64,000 nt of DNA from Teichococcus coralli (GCF_009829925.1 NZ_SNVJ01000001.1:124001-188000), one strand, 5' to 3'; positions 43,434 to 51,835 are shown, numbered from the stretch's first letter. The notes: generated from the sequence alone by a model not told the origin. Program-made: numbers and translations.

Positions 43434-43616
43434 CTCGGCTCCAGCTTCTCCTGCATCCGGGCTGCCCCGCCGGACGGGGCCTTCCTGACCTAGCCGGTCT
43501 TGCCGCGGAATGTGAGATTTCGGCGCCTTTTGGAACGCCCAAGCACGCGGACGTGACGAGTGCATGCTCAAGGTCGCGAGAAGATCCGCAACCCGCCCGC
43601 GGCGGTTGCGCGGCGC

Positions 43617-44348
43617 CTAGAGCCAGTCCGGTGCCGGCATCTGCCGGTAGGCCTCGCGCAGCGCGGTGGACCAGCGCTCGCGCAGGTCATGGAAGTAGGG
43701 GTCCTCCTCGGTGATCCGCCGCTGCAGCCGGACCTGCAGGCTGTTGGCCTCATAGACGAGCAGGTCGAGCGGCAGGCCCACCGTCAGGTTGGAGCGCAGC
43801 GTGCTGTCCATGCTGACCAGGGTGAGCGTCACCCCGTCCTCCAGCCTGGTGGCGTGGCTCAGCGCGCGGTCGAGGATGGGCTTGCCATACTTGTGCTCGC
43901 CGATCTGCAGGAAGGGCGTGTCCGTGGTCGCCTCGATGAAGTTGCCGGCGGCGTAGAGGAGGTAGAGCCGCTGCGGCCCGCCGGCGATCTGCCCGCCCAG
44001 CATGATGGAGACGTCGAAGCGCACGTCCTGCGCCCGCAGCATCGGCCCGTCCACTTCATAGACCGCGCGGATGGCGGCGCCGACAAGCTGCGCCGCGCGG
44101 AACATGCTGCCGACCCCGTGCAGCGTCTGCTTCTCGCCGTCGAGCAGCACGCCTTCGGAAAGGCGGCTCCACACCGCCTGGGTGATGGCGAGGTTGCCGG
44201 CGGCCATCAGGCAGAGCACCCGCTCGCCCGGCACCACGGCGGTGTACATCTTCGAATAGGTGGAGATGTGGTCCACCCCCGCATTGGTGCGGGTATCGGC
44301 CAGCATCACCAGCCCCTGCTCCAGCCAAAGGCCGACGCAGTAGGTCAT
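43617..44348 (-). CDS. Anbu-type bacterial proteasome homologue
   Basis: A 243-residue N-terminal-nucleophile hydrolase of the Anbu/BPH group. Removal of Met exposes Thr2 in MTYCVGLWLEQGLVMLADTR, with the conserved Asp in ADTRTNAG and the Lys equivalent in YSKMYTAVV. SIMLGGQIAGGPQRLYLLYA is the typical middle. Anbu forms helical or open-ring particles; its substrate is unknown. The ATG overlaps the alpha-E stop in ATGA. It is the last gene of a three-gene operon with alpha-E and ATP-grasp proteins. Confidence 0.92.
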   Translation of the reverse strand: MTYCVGLWLEQGLVMLADTRTNAGVDHISTYSKMYTAVVPGERVLCLMAAGNLAITQAVWSRLSEGVLLDGEKQTLHGVGSMFRAAQLVGAAIRAVYEVDGPMLRAQDVRFDVSIMLGGQIAGGPQRLYLLYAAGNFIEATTDTPFLQIGEHKYGKPILDRALSHATRLEDGVTLTLVSMDSTLRSNLTVGLPLDLLVYEANSLQVRLQRRITEEDPYFHDLRERWSTALREAYRQMPAPDWL

Positions 44349-45295
44349 GCCGCACGCCCGCTCAGGTAGGAGGCGGCGATCTCCTGGCCGAGCCGGATGT
44401 TCTCGTCGATCACGCCGGTCAGGAAGCCATGCAGCCCGCTTTCCATGATCGGCTCGATGCGGCCGTAGCGCAGGCGGGCGTGCAAGGCGCCGGCCAGGCG
44501 GTGGCACTCGCCCTGCGCGCCGCCACTCGCCAGCGCGATGGCCTGAAGCGTCTGCTCGACCCGCCGGTAGCAGGCGAGCAGCGAGCGCGGCAGCTCCGGC
44601 CGCAGGATCAGCAGCTCCGCCACCCGCTGCGGGTCCAGCCGGGCGTGATAGACGTGCTGGAAAGCGCGCAGCGCCGCCACCGAGCGCAGCACCGCCTGCC
44701 ATTGCGCGTAGCAGGCCGCGTCGGCCGCCGCGCCCTGGGCGAAGGCGGCGTGCCGCGCGTCGAGCAGCCGGGCGGTGTTGTCGGCGCGCTCCAGCATGGT
44801 GCCGAGATGGGTGAAGCGCCAGGCGTCGTCGCGCAGCATGGTGTCGGCGGCGGCGCCGTTGAACAGCAGCGTGCGCGAGGTCACCCAGTCCAGGAAGCCC
44901 GGCAGCCGGTCGCCGCGGATGGCGCTGCCGTCGAGCCGGCGGAACTCGATCCAGGTGTCGTTGATCGCCGCCCACATGTCCACCGTCAGCGCGGTGCGGA
45001 CGATGCGGGCATTGCGCCGCGCCGCCTCGATGCAGGCGGCGATGCCGGCGGGGTTGGCCGGGTCCAGCGTCAGCCAGTGGACGGCGTCCTCCTGCAGCAT
45101 GCCGCCGTAGCGGTCGCGGAAGCTGGGCTCGCAGCCGGCGGCGACCATCAGCGCGCGCCATTCCTTCTCGGCGCCACTCAGCGGCTGCGCCAGCAGCGCC
45201 ATGCGCAGCGTGGCGGCGAGGCCGCGCGCGACGTTGCCGGCCCGCTCGGAGTAGCGGCCCAGCCAGAACAGGCTGTCGGCGGTGCGGGAGAGCAT
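44345..45295 (-). CDS. Alpha-E domain-containing protein
   Basis: A 316-residue all-helical protein of the alpha-E family (PF04168). The opening MLSRTADSLFWLGRYSERAG is diagnostic, followed by VDMWAAINDTWIEFRRLDG and RLLDARHAAFAQG. Its biochemical role is not established. It always keeps company with a circularly permuted ATP-grasp protein, and the two are proposed to take part in making or attaching a peptide. The gene starts 4 bases after the ATP-grasp stop and overlaps the Anbu start. Confidence 0.93.
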   Translation of the reverse strand: MLSRTADSLFWLGRYSERAGNVARGLAATLRMALLAQPLSGAEKEWRALMVAAGCEPSFRDRYGGMLQEDAVHWLTLDPANPAGIAACIEAARRNARIVRTALTVDMWAAINDTWIEFRRLDGSAIRGDRLPGFLDWVTSRTLLFNGAAADTMLRDDAWRFTHLGTMLERADNTARLLDARHAAFAQGAAADAACYAQWQAVLRSVAALRAFQHVYHARLDPQRVAELLILRPELPRSLLACYRRVEQTLQAIALASGGAQGECHRLAGALHARLRYGRIEPIMESGLHGFLTGVIDENIRLGQEIAASYLSGRAA

Positions 45296-45299
45296 GGCC

Positions 45300-46859
45300 T
45301 CAGCCCTCCCCGCGGGCGGAATCGTTGGCGGGAGGCGGCCCGGCCATGCGCTGCTCCATGCCGCCCATCCGCTGCACCATGCCGCCGGGTCCCTGCGACT
45401 GCACCGGCCCTTCCGCCGGCGCCTCGTCGAGCACCCAGGTGTCCTTGGTGCCGCCGCCCTGGCTGGAATTGACCACCAGCGAGCCCTTGCGCAGCGCGAC
45501 GCGGGTCAGCCCGCCCGGCACCATCCGCACGGTGCGGCCGAACAGCACGAAGGGCCGCAGGTCCACATGGCGCGGCTCCACCCCCTCCTCGCAGAGCGTC
45601 GGCACGGTGGAGAGCGCCAGGGTCGGCTGCGCGATGTAGTCGCCGGGGCGGGCGCGGATGCGGGCGGCGAAGTCGGCGCGCTGCTCCTCCGTCGCGTGCG
45701 GGCCGACCAGCATGCCGTAGCCGCCCGAGCCGCGCGCCAGCTTCACCACCAGCTTGTCCAGGTTGGCCAGCACATAGTCGCGGTCCGCCTCGCGCTCGCA
45801 CATGAAGGTGGGGACGTTGGCCAGGATCGGCTCCTCCTTCAGGTAGAAGCGCACCATCTCCGGCACATAGGGATAGATCGCCTTGTCGTCGGCGATGCCG
45901 GCGCCCGGCGCGTTGGCCAGCGAAACGTTGCCGGCGCGGTAGGCGGCCATCAGTCCGGGAATGCCGAGCGCCGAATCCGGGCGGAACGCCTCGGGGTCCA
46001 GGAAGTCGTCGTCAATGCGGCGGTAGATGACGTCCACCCGCTGCGCGCCGGCGGTGGTGCGCATGTAGACCACGTCGTCGCGCACGAAGAGGTCGGCGCC
46101 CTCCACCAGTTCGACGCCCATCTCGTCGGCCAGGAAGGAGTGCTCGTAGTAGGCGCTGTTGTAGGAGCCGGGGGTCAGCACCACCACCTTGGGGTCACCG
46201 GGGCAGTTCGGCGGCGCGATGCCCTTCAGCGTCTCCAGCAGTTCCTCGGGATAATGGCTGACCGGGGCGATGCGGTGGCGGGAGAAGGCGCCGGGAAAGA
46301 GGCGCAGCATGGCCTCCCGGTTCTCCAGCATGTAGGAGACGCCCGAGGGCGTGCGGCAGTTGTCCTCCAGCACGTAGAACTGGTCCGGCCCGGTCCGCAC
46401 CAGGTCGATGCCGGAGATCACGGTGTAGACGCCGCCGGGCGGGGTGAAGCCCACCATGGCGGGCAGGTAGCCCTCGTTCTCCAGCACCAGGCTGGCCGGG
46501 ATCCGGCCGGCCTTGATGATCTCCTGCGCGCCGTAGGCGTCGGCGAGGAAGGCGTTGAGTGCCCGCACCCTTTGCTCCAGCCCCTGGGCCAGGCGCTCCC
46601 ATTCATCGCGCGAGAGGATGCGGGGGATGACGTCGAAGGGGATCAGCCGCTCCGGGTCGCCCCCCTCGGTATAGACGGCGAAGGTCACGCCGATGCGGCG
46701 GAACAGCACTTCCGCCTCGCGGCGCTTCTGCTCAAGGGCGGCCTGACCGGTTGCCTCCAGGAAACGGGCCATCTCGGCATAGGGGGGACGGATGCCGCCA
46801 TCGGCGTTCATCTCGTCAAAGGCGGAGGCGGAGCGATCGGCCACGTTCAGATCCGGCAT
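45300..46859 (-). CDS. Circularly permuted ATP-grasp type 2 protein
   Basis: A 519-residue predicted carboxylate-amine ligase (CP_ATPgrasp_2, DUF404/DUF407). Motifs include DVIPRILSRDEWERLAQGLE, RPDGV-like NCRTPSGVSYMLENREAM, VVVLTPGSYNSAYYEHSFLA and VKLARGSGGYGMLVGP. A Met/Gln-rich tail (MVQRMGGMEQRMAGPP, about residues 496-511) is added beyond the conserved domain. It heads the operon with alpha-E and Anbu. Its start, ATG 46859, has a weak ribosome binding site. Confidence 0.93.
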   Translation of the reverse strand: MPDLNVADRSASAFDEMNADGGIRPPYAEMARFLEATGQAALEQKRREAEVLFRRIGVTFAVYTEGGDPERLIPFDVIPRILSRDEWERLAQGLEQRVRALNAFLADAYGAQEIIKAGRIPASLVLENEGYLPAMVGFTPPGGVYTVISGIDLVRTGPDQFYVLEDNCRTPSGVSYMLENREAMLRLFPGAFSRHRIAPVSHYPEELLETLKGIAPPNCPGDPKVVVLTPGSYNSAYYEHSFLADEMGVELVEGADLFVRDDVVYMRTTAGAQRVDVIYRRIDDDFLDPEAFRPDSALGIPGLMAAYRAGNVSLANAPGAGIADDKAIYPYVPEMVRFYLKEEPILANVPTFMCEREADRDYVLANLDKLVVKLARGSGGYGMLVGPHATEEQRADFAARIRARPGDYIAQPTLALSTVPTLCEEGVEPRHVDLRPFVLFGRTVRMVPGGLTRVALRKGSLVVNSSQGGGTKDTWVLDEAPAEGPVQSQGPGGMVQRMGGMEQRMAGPPPANDSARGEG

Positions 46860-47136
46860 CCTCGGCGGTTGCACGATGTGTCGCCCTGCGCGGGCGGGGC
46901 CTTGGTCCCGCAAGGGAGCCCGCCCAGGGAACAACGATACGGCAAGTTGAGCAAGGCGAGCAGGGGCGGCGCAAGCCGCCTGCAGCGGTTGAAAGCGCCG
47001 TGAGCCTGTCGGTTTCGCCGGCATCTGCCCAAGCGCGCGCCAGCCCTGCCCGCGTGCCGGGCGGTTCCGCGATCGTGCTTGACCCCTGCGGCCCCTGCGC
47101 CGGAGGCTGGCGCGGTTCGATGCAGGGAGTGCCCGC
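46860..47136. promoter_or_regulatory. Divergent spacer between ATP-grasp and DUF1194 genes
   Basis: This 277-base spacer separates two divergent starts, so it should hold two promoters. I see no clear -35/-10 pair, no long repeat and no small gene. AGGGAG near 47124 is the ribosome binding site of the DUF1194 gene. Confidence 0.3.
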
Positions 47137-47820
47137 ATGCGCCGTCGCCCGCTTCTCGCTGCCCCTTTCCTGGCTGCGCCGGCGCTGCTTGCCGCCCGCC
47201 CGTCCCGCGCTGCGGGCCCGCCGGTGGACGTGGCGCTGGTGCTTGCCGTGGATGCCTCGGGCAGCATCAGCCCGGAGGAGTTCCGCCTGCAGCGCGAAGG
47301 CTGCGCCGAGGCGGTGACGCACCCCGCGGTGCTCGCCGCCATCACCGGCGGGCTGGTTGGCGCGATCGGGATCACGCTGGTGGAATGGGGCGCACCCGGC
47401 GGGGCGGCGACCGTGGTGCCCTGGCACCGGGTGGCGGACGCCGCGAGCGCCGCCGCCCTTGCCGAGGCGCTGCGCGAGGCGCCGCGCTCCCGCCAGAGCT
47501 GGAACGCCATTGGCGACGCCATCACGCATGCGGCGGCGCTGCTGGAGGACGGGCCTTTCGAGGCAACCCGGCAGGTGATCGACGTCTCCGGCGACGCCCC
47601 GGACATGCGCAGCCACCGCCCCGCCCCGATGGCGCGGGACGCGGCGGTGGCGGCCGGCATCACCGTCAACGCGCTGGCCATCGCGGAGGCCCGCGCGGGC
47701 TTGGCGGAGCGCTACCGGGCCGAGGTGATCGGCGGCCCCGGCGCCTTCGTGATGGAGGCCACCGGGCGCGCCGACTTCGCCCGCGCCCTGCGCGCCAAGC
47801 TGGTGCGCGAGATCGCCTGA
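47137..47820 (+). CDS. DUF1194 von Willebrand-type exported protein
   Basis: A 227-residue protein with a signal peptide (residues 1-25, LLAAPFLAAPALLAARPSRA). It has a VWA-like domain with the metal-adhesion (MIDAS) motif in VLAVDASGSISPEEFRLQ, then VIDVSGDAPDMRSHR for the later Asp/Thr positions. This matches DUF1194. The ligand and partners are unknown. AGGGAG 7 bases upstream supports ATG 47137. It is convergent with the bufferin operon. Confidence 0.88.
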   Translation: MRRRPLLAAPFLAAPALLAARPSRAAGPPVDVALVLAVDASGSISPEEFRLQREGCAEAVTHPAVLAAITGGLVGAIGITLVEWGAPGGAATVVPWHRVADAASAAALAEALREAPRSRQSWNAIGDAITHAAALLEDGPFEATRQVIDVSGDAPDMRSHRPAPMARDAAVAAGITVNALAIAEARAGLAERYRAEVIGGPGAFVMEATGRADFARALRAKLVREIA

Positions 47821-47833
47821 GCGGCCCCGGCGG

Positions 47834-48304
47834 TCAGCGCGGCAGCGCCGGGACCGGCCAGCGCCGGGCGAGCAGGTGGTCGAGCGAGACGGCGCCCGGC
47901 CCGCGCGCCACCGTCAGCAGGAACAGCGTCGCCCAGACGCCGTGCGTCGGCCAGGCGGCGGGATAGACGAAGATCTCGATCACCAGCGTCATGCCGAGCA
48001 GGGCGAGCGCAGCCGCCCGGCTGGCGAGTCCAAGCACCAGCAGCGCCGGGAAGAGGTGTTCGGCGATGGCGGCGAGCGTGGCGGCCAGAGTGGGGTCGAG
48101 CAGCGGCAGGCGGTACTCGTAGCGGAACAGCTCGACGGCGCTTTCGGCGAGGCGCCAGCCCTCCAGCTTGGTCTGGCCGGACTGCCAGAAAACCGCCGCC
48201 GGAAACAGGCGGGCGGCCAGCAGCAGCAGGTCGTCGGGAACGCGGCCGCCGAGCCGGGCCAGCACGTGGAAAGGCCGGGGCGGGTGGAGGCGGGAGAGGC
48301 TCAT
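47834..48304 (-). CDS. DoxX family membrane protein of the bufferin operon
   Basis: A 156-residue protein with four hydrophobic helices typical of DoxX (PF07681): [20 protein letters not shown] first, then [20 protein letters not shown] and [14 protein letters not shown]. Members are quinone-linked or redox membrane proteins. DoxX genes are regular companions of DUF692/DUF2063 bufferin operons. The start overlaps the bufC stop in ATGA, so it is the last gene of the bufABC operon. Confidence 0.9.
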   Translation of the reverse strand: MSLSRLHPPRPFHVLARLGGRVPDDLLLLAARLFPAAVFWQSGQTKLEGWRLAESAVELFRYEYRLPLLDPTLAATLAAIAEHLFPALLVLGLASRAAALALLGMTLVIEIFVYPAAWPTHGVWATLFLLTVARGPGAVSLDHLLARRWPVPALPR

Positions 48305-49050
48305 GCCGCGCCCCCCTCCACCAGCGCCCCGGTGCGCAGCAGGATGGCGAGCGTTCCCATCTGGCTGAAGCCGGGCGGGCAGTGCGCGGCGGCGTCCGCC
48401 AGGCCGGCGCCCGTGCCGAGCGCCATGGCGAAGCCGGCGCCCCCGGGGGGCAGGCGGTGCACCAGCACCTGCAGGTCCGGCCGCGTCACCAGCGCCTCCT
48501 CGCCCTCCCAGGATGCGACCGGGCCGAGCGGCATCTCGCCGGCATTCATCGCCCAGAGCGTGACGACCGGATGCGGCGAGCGCAGCAGGCGGGCGGCCGG
48601 GTGCAGCGCGAGGCGCAGCGGGGCGTCCTGCGCCGCGTCGGCGACCGCCTCCAGGCGCAGCGGCGGCACGTCCGCGGCGTGGTAGGCGCCTACCCGCGCC
48701 GCCTCCAGCCGGGCGACGTCCGCCAGGTAGGGCAGCCCCGCCGCGGGCGGGAAGCCGGCAACGAATTCGGGAAAGCCGTCGCCGTATTCGAGCAGCACCG
48801 GCGAGCGCGGCGGGTGGTGTTGCACGAAGGCGCGGGCCATGCCGGCGAAGAAGTCTTTCCCGACCAGGCGCTGCACGGCCGGATGGCGCAGCGCCAATGC
48901 GGCGATCAGACCGTGAGCGACGTTGTTGCGGTAGACCGCGAAACGCCGCGCCAGGTCGGCGCCCGGTGCCGCGCGGAGGCCGGTCGGCGGCGCCGCCTCC
49001 GGGTCAAGCAGCGCCCGCGCGAAGCCGGCCTGGAAGGCGGCGGCGTTCAT
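48301..49050 (-). CDS. bufC: BufC-like DUF2063 partner protein
   Basis: A 249-residue cytoplasmic protein. The N-terminal DUF2063 domain has [16 protein letters not shown] and [20 protein letters not shown] followed by [20 protein letters not shown], the hallmark of HvfC/BufC proteins. The C-terminal half is less conserved. BufC is the partner that presents the precursor to the MNIO enzyme. It overlaps bufB in ATGA upstream and doxX in ATGA downstream. An in-frame extension beyond 49050 is antisense-like and was not used. Confidence 0.92.
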   Translation of the reverse strand: MNAAAFQAGFARALLDPEAAPPTGLRAAPGADLARRFAVYRNNVAHGLIAALALRHPAVQRLVGKDFFAGMARAFVQHHPPRSPVLLEYGDGFPEFVAGFPPAAGLPYLADVARLEAARVGAYHAADVPPLRLEAVADAAQDAPLRLALHPAARLLRSPHPVVTLWAMNAGEMPLGPVASWEGEEALVTRPDLQVLVHRLPPGGAGFAMALGTGAGLADAAAHCPPGFSQMGTLAILLRTGALVEGGAA

Positions 49051-49898
49051 GCGGCCACTCCCTGCGCCGCCTGGCGCAGCAGGGCGCCAGCGCGCGCGGC
49101 CTCGCGCCGCAGCACGGGCCAGGCGGGCACGTCGTTGTCCCACTCGATCAGCGTGGCGACCGGCCCGGTGCGCGCCAGCACCTCGGCGTAGAGTGCCCAG
49201 ACCTGGTCATCCACCGGCGTGCCGTGCGCGTCGATCAGCAGGGTCGCCGCGCCGGCCGGCACGGCGGCATGGCCGGCGAGGTGGATCTCGCCCACCATCG
49301 CCAGCGGAAAGGCAGCGAGGTAGGCGCGCGGCGCGAAGCCCTGGTTGGCCGCCGCGACGACGACGTTGTTGACGTCGAGCAGCAGGCCGCAGCCGGTGCG
49401 GCGGGCGACCTCGGCGAGGAACTCGGTCTCGGGGATGCGGCTCTCCGCGAAACCCAGGTAGGTGGCCGGATTCTCCAGCAGCATCTGCCGGCCGAGGCAG
49501 TCCTGCACCTCGGCGACATGCGCCACCACCCGCGCCAGCGTCGCCTCGGTGTAGGGCAGCGGCAGCAGGTCGTTGAGAAAGGCCGGACCGTGGCTCGACC
49601 AGGCGAGGTGCTCGGAGAAGCTCGCCGGCGCGTAGCGGTCGCAGAGCGCGCGCAGCCGGCGCAGGTGGGCGGCGTCCAGCGGCTGGGCGCCGCCGATCGA
49701 GAGCCCGACGCCGTGCAGCGACAGCGCGTAGTCCTGCCGCAGCCTGGCAAGCTGGGCATGGGGCGGGCCGCCCTGGCCCATGTAGTTCTCGGCATGCACC
49801 TCGATGAAGCCGAGCGGCTGCGGCCCGGACAGGATGTGTTCGAAGTGCCGCGGCTTGAAGCCGACCCCGGCCGCGGGGGGAAGCAAGGAGGCGCGCAT
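49047..49898 (-). CDS. bufB: MNIO-family enzyme BufB (DUF692)
   Basis: A 283-residue TIM-barrel enzyme of the multinuclear non-heme iron oxidative (MNIO, DUF692) family that modifies cysteines in RiPP precursors. Metal-site segments are visible: [13 protein letters not shown] (His/Glu), [60 protein letters not shown] and [13 protein letters not shown]. All are intact. It follows bufA after 63 bases that contain a stable hairpin, and overlaps bufC. Predicted product: an oxidised, copper-binding bufferin. Confidence 0.94.
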   Translation of the reverse strand: MRASLLPPAAGVGFKPRHFEHILSGPQPLGFIEVHAENYMGQGGPPHAQLARLRQDYALSLHGVGLSIGGAQPLDAAHLRRLRALCDRYAPASFSEHLAWSSHGPAFLNDLLPLPYTEATLARVVAHVAEVQDCLGRQMLLENPATYLGFAESRIPETEFLAEVARRTGCGLLLDVNNVVVAAANQGFAPRAYLAAFPLAMVGEIHLAGHAAVPAGAATLLIDAHGTPVDDQVWALYAEVLARTGPVATLIEWDNDVPAWPVLRREAARAGALLRQAAQGVAA

Positions 49899-49927
49899 GG
49901 GCAGGGTGCCTTCGCTGGGGAGGGAAA

Positions 49928-49955
49928 GCGGGCGGCGGGGCGCGCCGCCGCCCGC
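49928..49955 (-). other. Hairpin in the bufA-bufB spacer
   Basis: GCGGGCGGCG (49928-49937) pairs with CGCCGCCCGC (49946-49955) over 10 bp with an 8-base loop, followed on the transcript by TTTCCC. It can act as a partial terminator or RNA stabiliser, keeping precursor mRNA above enzyme mRNA. Confidence 0.6.
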
Positions 49956-49961
49956 GCGGCG

Positions 49962-50243
49962 TCAGTCCGGGCGCCGGAGCGGCATCAGCGAGCCATGCCC
50001 CTGCGGTGTCGAGATCGTGGTGCAGGTGCCGGCCGGGACCAGCTTCCAGGAATTGCCCTGGTAATCCACCTTCGAGGTGCCGGCGCAGGTGGTGCCGGGG
50101 CCCGCGGCGCAGTCGTTCTGCCCGGCGAGCGCGACGCCGTAGCACTTCTCCCGTGTCGGCTCCTGCGCGCCGGCGGGCGTGGCGAAGGCCATCGCCGCAG
50201 TGACCGAGCCGGCGAGCGCGAGGGCGAGCGTGCGTCGATCCAT
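49962..50243 (-). CDS. bufA: Bufferin precursor peptide BufA1-like (DUF2282)
   Basis: A 93-residue precursor of a copper-buffering RiPP. Residues 1-27 form a Sec-type signal ([20 protein letters not shown], cleavage near AQ). The core has four Cys (34, 45, 53, 74) in the family pattern [32 protein letters not shown] and VPAGTC. A 19-residue tail after the last Cys includes one His. ATG 50243 is chosen because GGGAG is 9 bases upstream; ATG 50252 abuts that element. A SigF-like promoter lies about 50 bases before the start. Cysteines are expected to be oxidised by BufB before export. Confidence 0.92.
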   Translation of the reverse strand: MDRRTLALALAGSVTAAMAFATPAGAQEPTREKCYGVALAGQNDCAAGPGTTCAGTSKVDYQGNSWKLVPAGTCTTISTPQGHGSLMPLRRPD

Positions 50244-50293
50244 GAGGTCCATCTCCCTGGTGAGGCGGGCCGTGAGTGGCCTGCACGCAGTTC

Positions 50294-50319
50294 TTCGTGG
50301 CCAGCAGGCGGGCCGTTAC
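50294..50319 (-). promoter_or_regulatory. SigF-type promoter for the bufferin operon
   Basis: On the minus strand GTAACG (50319-50314) and CGAA (50297-50294) are separated by exactly 16 bases, ending about 50 bases before the bufA start. The same boxes and spacing occur for the divergent sigma gene and resemble the Caulobacter SigF motif GTAACC-N16-CGAA, as I recall it. Confidence 0.8.
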
Positions 50320-50374
50320 GCTGGCCGCGGCGGAATTCGATGCCGGGCGGGCGGAATTATTTCGCTGGCCCGCC

Positions 50375-50400
50375 GTAACGGCGGCGCCTCGCCGTACGAA
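50375..50400 (+). promoter_or_regulatory. SigF-type autoregulatory promoter of the sigma/anti-sigma operon
   Basis: GTAACG (50375-50380), a 16-base spacer and CGAA (50397-50400) lie 27 bases before the GTG start. Box sequences and spacing are identical to the divergent bufferin promoter, which predicts autoregulation by the encoded sigma factor. Confidence 0.8.
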
Positions 50401-50427
50401 GAGCGTCACGCAACCGGAGGAGAGCGC

Positions 50428-50988
50428 GTGAACACCGCGGCACGCGAGATGCAATGGGCGATGTGGATGCGGGCCGCCTCGGGCGGCGATGCCGCGGCCT
50501 ACCGCCGCTTCCTGGAGGACGTGGCGCCATACCTCCGCGCGATCGCGCGGCGCCGCTTCTTCCGGAGTGGCCGCCCGGAGGGCGAGGCGGAGGACGTGGT
50601 GCAGGAGATCCTGCTGGCGCTGCACCTGAAGCGCCATACCTGGGACCCCGACCGGCCGATCGGTCCCTGGCTGGCGGCGATCACGCGCAACAAGCTGGTG
50701 GACGCGCTGCGGCGGGGCGGCCATGCGCGGGCGCAGGTGCCCATCGAGGAGGTGATGGACAGCCTCGCCGCCCAGGACCGCACCGACCACGGCCCGGCGC
50801 AGGAACTCGACCGCCTGCTCGGGCGGCTGGCGGACCGGCAGCGCGCCGTGGTGCGCGCCGTCTCGCTGGAAGGCGCCTCGGCGCGCGAGGCGGCCGCGCA
50901 ACTGAAGATGACCGAGGGCGCGGTGCGCGTCACGCTGCACCGGGCGCTGCGCACCCTCGCCGCACTCTATGGGAGAGATGCCGCGTGA
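50428..50988 (+). CDS. sigF: ECF sigma factor, SigF type
   Basis: A 186-residue extracytoplasmic-function sigma factor. Region 2 spans FLEDVAPYLRAIARRRF, then GEAEDVVQEILLALHLKRHT and WLAAITRNKLVDALRR. Region 4 has LADRQRAVVRAVSLEGASAR and LKMTEGAVRVTLHRALRTLA. The start is GTG 50428, with GGAGGAG 5 bases upstream; reading further upstream gives non-coding sequence that would cross the promoter. The stop overlaps the DUF1109 start in GTGA. It should recognise the two GTAACG-N16-CGAA sites and drive the metal-response genes. Confidence 0.93.
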   Translation: MNTAAREMQWAMWMRAASGGDAAAYRRFLEDVAPYLRAIARRRFFRSGRPEGEAEDVVQEILLALHLKRHTWDPDRPIGPWLAAITRNKLVDALRRGGHARAQVPIEEVMDSLAAQDRTDHGPAQELDRLLGRLADRQRAVVRAVSLEGASAREAAAQLKMTEGAVRVTLHRALRTLAALYGRDAA

Positions 50989-51620
50989 AGACTTCCGACC
51001 TGATCAGCGCCCTGGTGCAGGACCCGGTGCCGGCGCCGCGGCTCGGGCGGGTGCTGCTGGCCGGGCTGGCCGGCGGCGTCCTGCTGGCGGCGCTGACCTT
51101 CGCGCTCGCCCTGCGACCGCGACCGGATCTCGGCGAGGCGCTGGAGCAGCTGAGGGTGCTGGCGAAATTCGCGCTCGGCCTTGGCCTCGCGACCGCCGCC
51201 ACCGGGCTGCTCGGCCGGCTGGCCCGGCCCGGCGTGCCGGGCGGCGGCTGGCGCTGGAGCTTCCTGTTGCCGGGGCTCTGCGTTCTGGTCGCGGTGGCGG
51301 CGGAGCTGGTGGCGGTGCCGCCCGGCGCCTGGGAGGCCCGGCTGTTCGGGAAGAACGCCGCCGTCTGCGCGCCGCTGATCCTGCTGATCTCGGCCGGGCC
51401 GCTGCTCTGCCTGCTGGCCGCGCTCCGCCATGGCGCACCGACCCGGCCCGGCCTGGCGGGGGCTGTCGCCGGCGTGGCGGCGGGCGGCATCGCCGCCACG
51501 CTCTACGCCCTGCACTGCCCGGACGACAGCCCGCTGTTCGTCGCCGCCTGGTACTCGCTGGCCATCGGCGCGGACGCGCTGGCCGGCTTCCTGATCGGCC
51601 GGCGATGGCTGCGCTGGTGA
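50985..51620 (+). CDS. nrsF: DUF1109/NrsF-family anti-sigma factor
   Basis: A 211-residue protein with six membrane helices (NrsF, DUF1109). A short cytoplasmic N-terminus (MKTSDLISALVQDPVPAP) should bind the sigma factor. Two conserved Cys are present: Cys128 in NAAVCAPLI and Cys178 in YALHCPDDSPLF. They are 50 residues apart, as I recall for the metal-sensing pair of Caulobacter NrsF (Cys131 and Cys181). It is translated from GTG 50985 in the sigma stop, so the two are made in a fixed ratio. Confidence 0.92.
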   Translation: MKTSDLISALVQDPVPAPRLGRVLLAGLAGGVLLAALTFALALRPRPDLGEALEQLRVLAKFALGLGLATAATGLLGRLARPGVPGGGWRWSFLLPGLCVLVAVAAELVAVPPGAWEARLFGKNAAVCAPLILLISAGPLLCLLAALRHGAPTRPGLAGAVAGVAAGGIAATLYALHCPDDSPLFVAAWYSLAIGADALAGFLIGRRWLRW

Positions 51621-51835
51621 GGCCGGCAGGGTGCGGCGCCCTCCCTCCTCCGGAGGGGCCCATGACATTTACGTTCCCAACGGCGGCGAGGCTGTGCTAG
51701 CGGAACCGCATGACGTCCGCGATCCGCAGGACGGCGCACCCGCGCCGCCCAAGCCCCGCGGCGTTCCAATGCCAAGAGGCAAGGAGCGCCTTCCCGCCTC
51801 GCCCGAGAGGCCACACGCCACGCCCCCGCAAGCAG

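Noticed and set aside
47300..47681. Upstream extension of the ATP-grasp gene to 47681
   Set aside because: It would run antisense through the DUF1194 gene; family homology begins at MPDLNVADRS near 46859.
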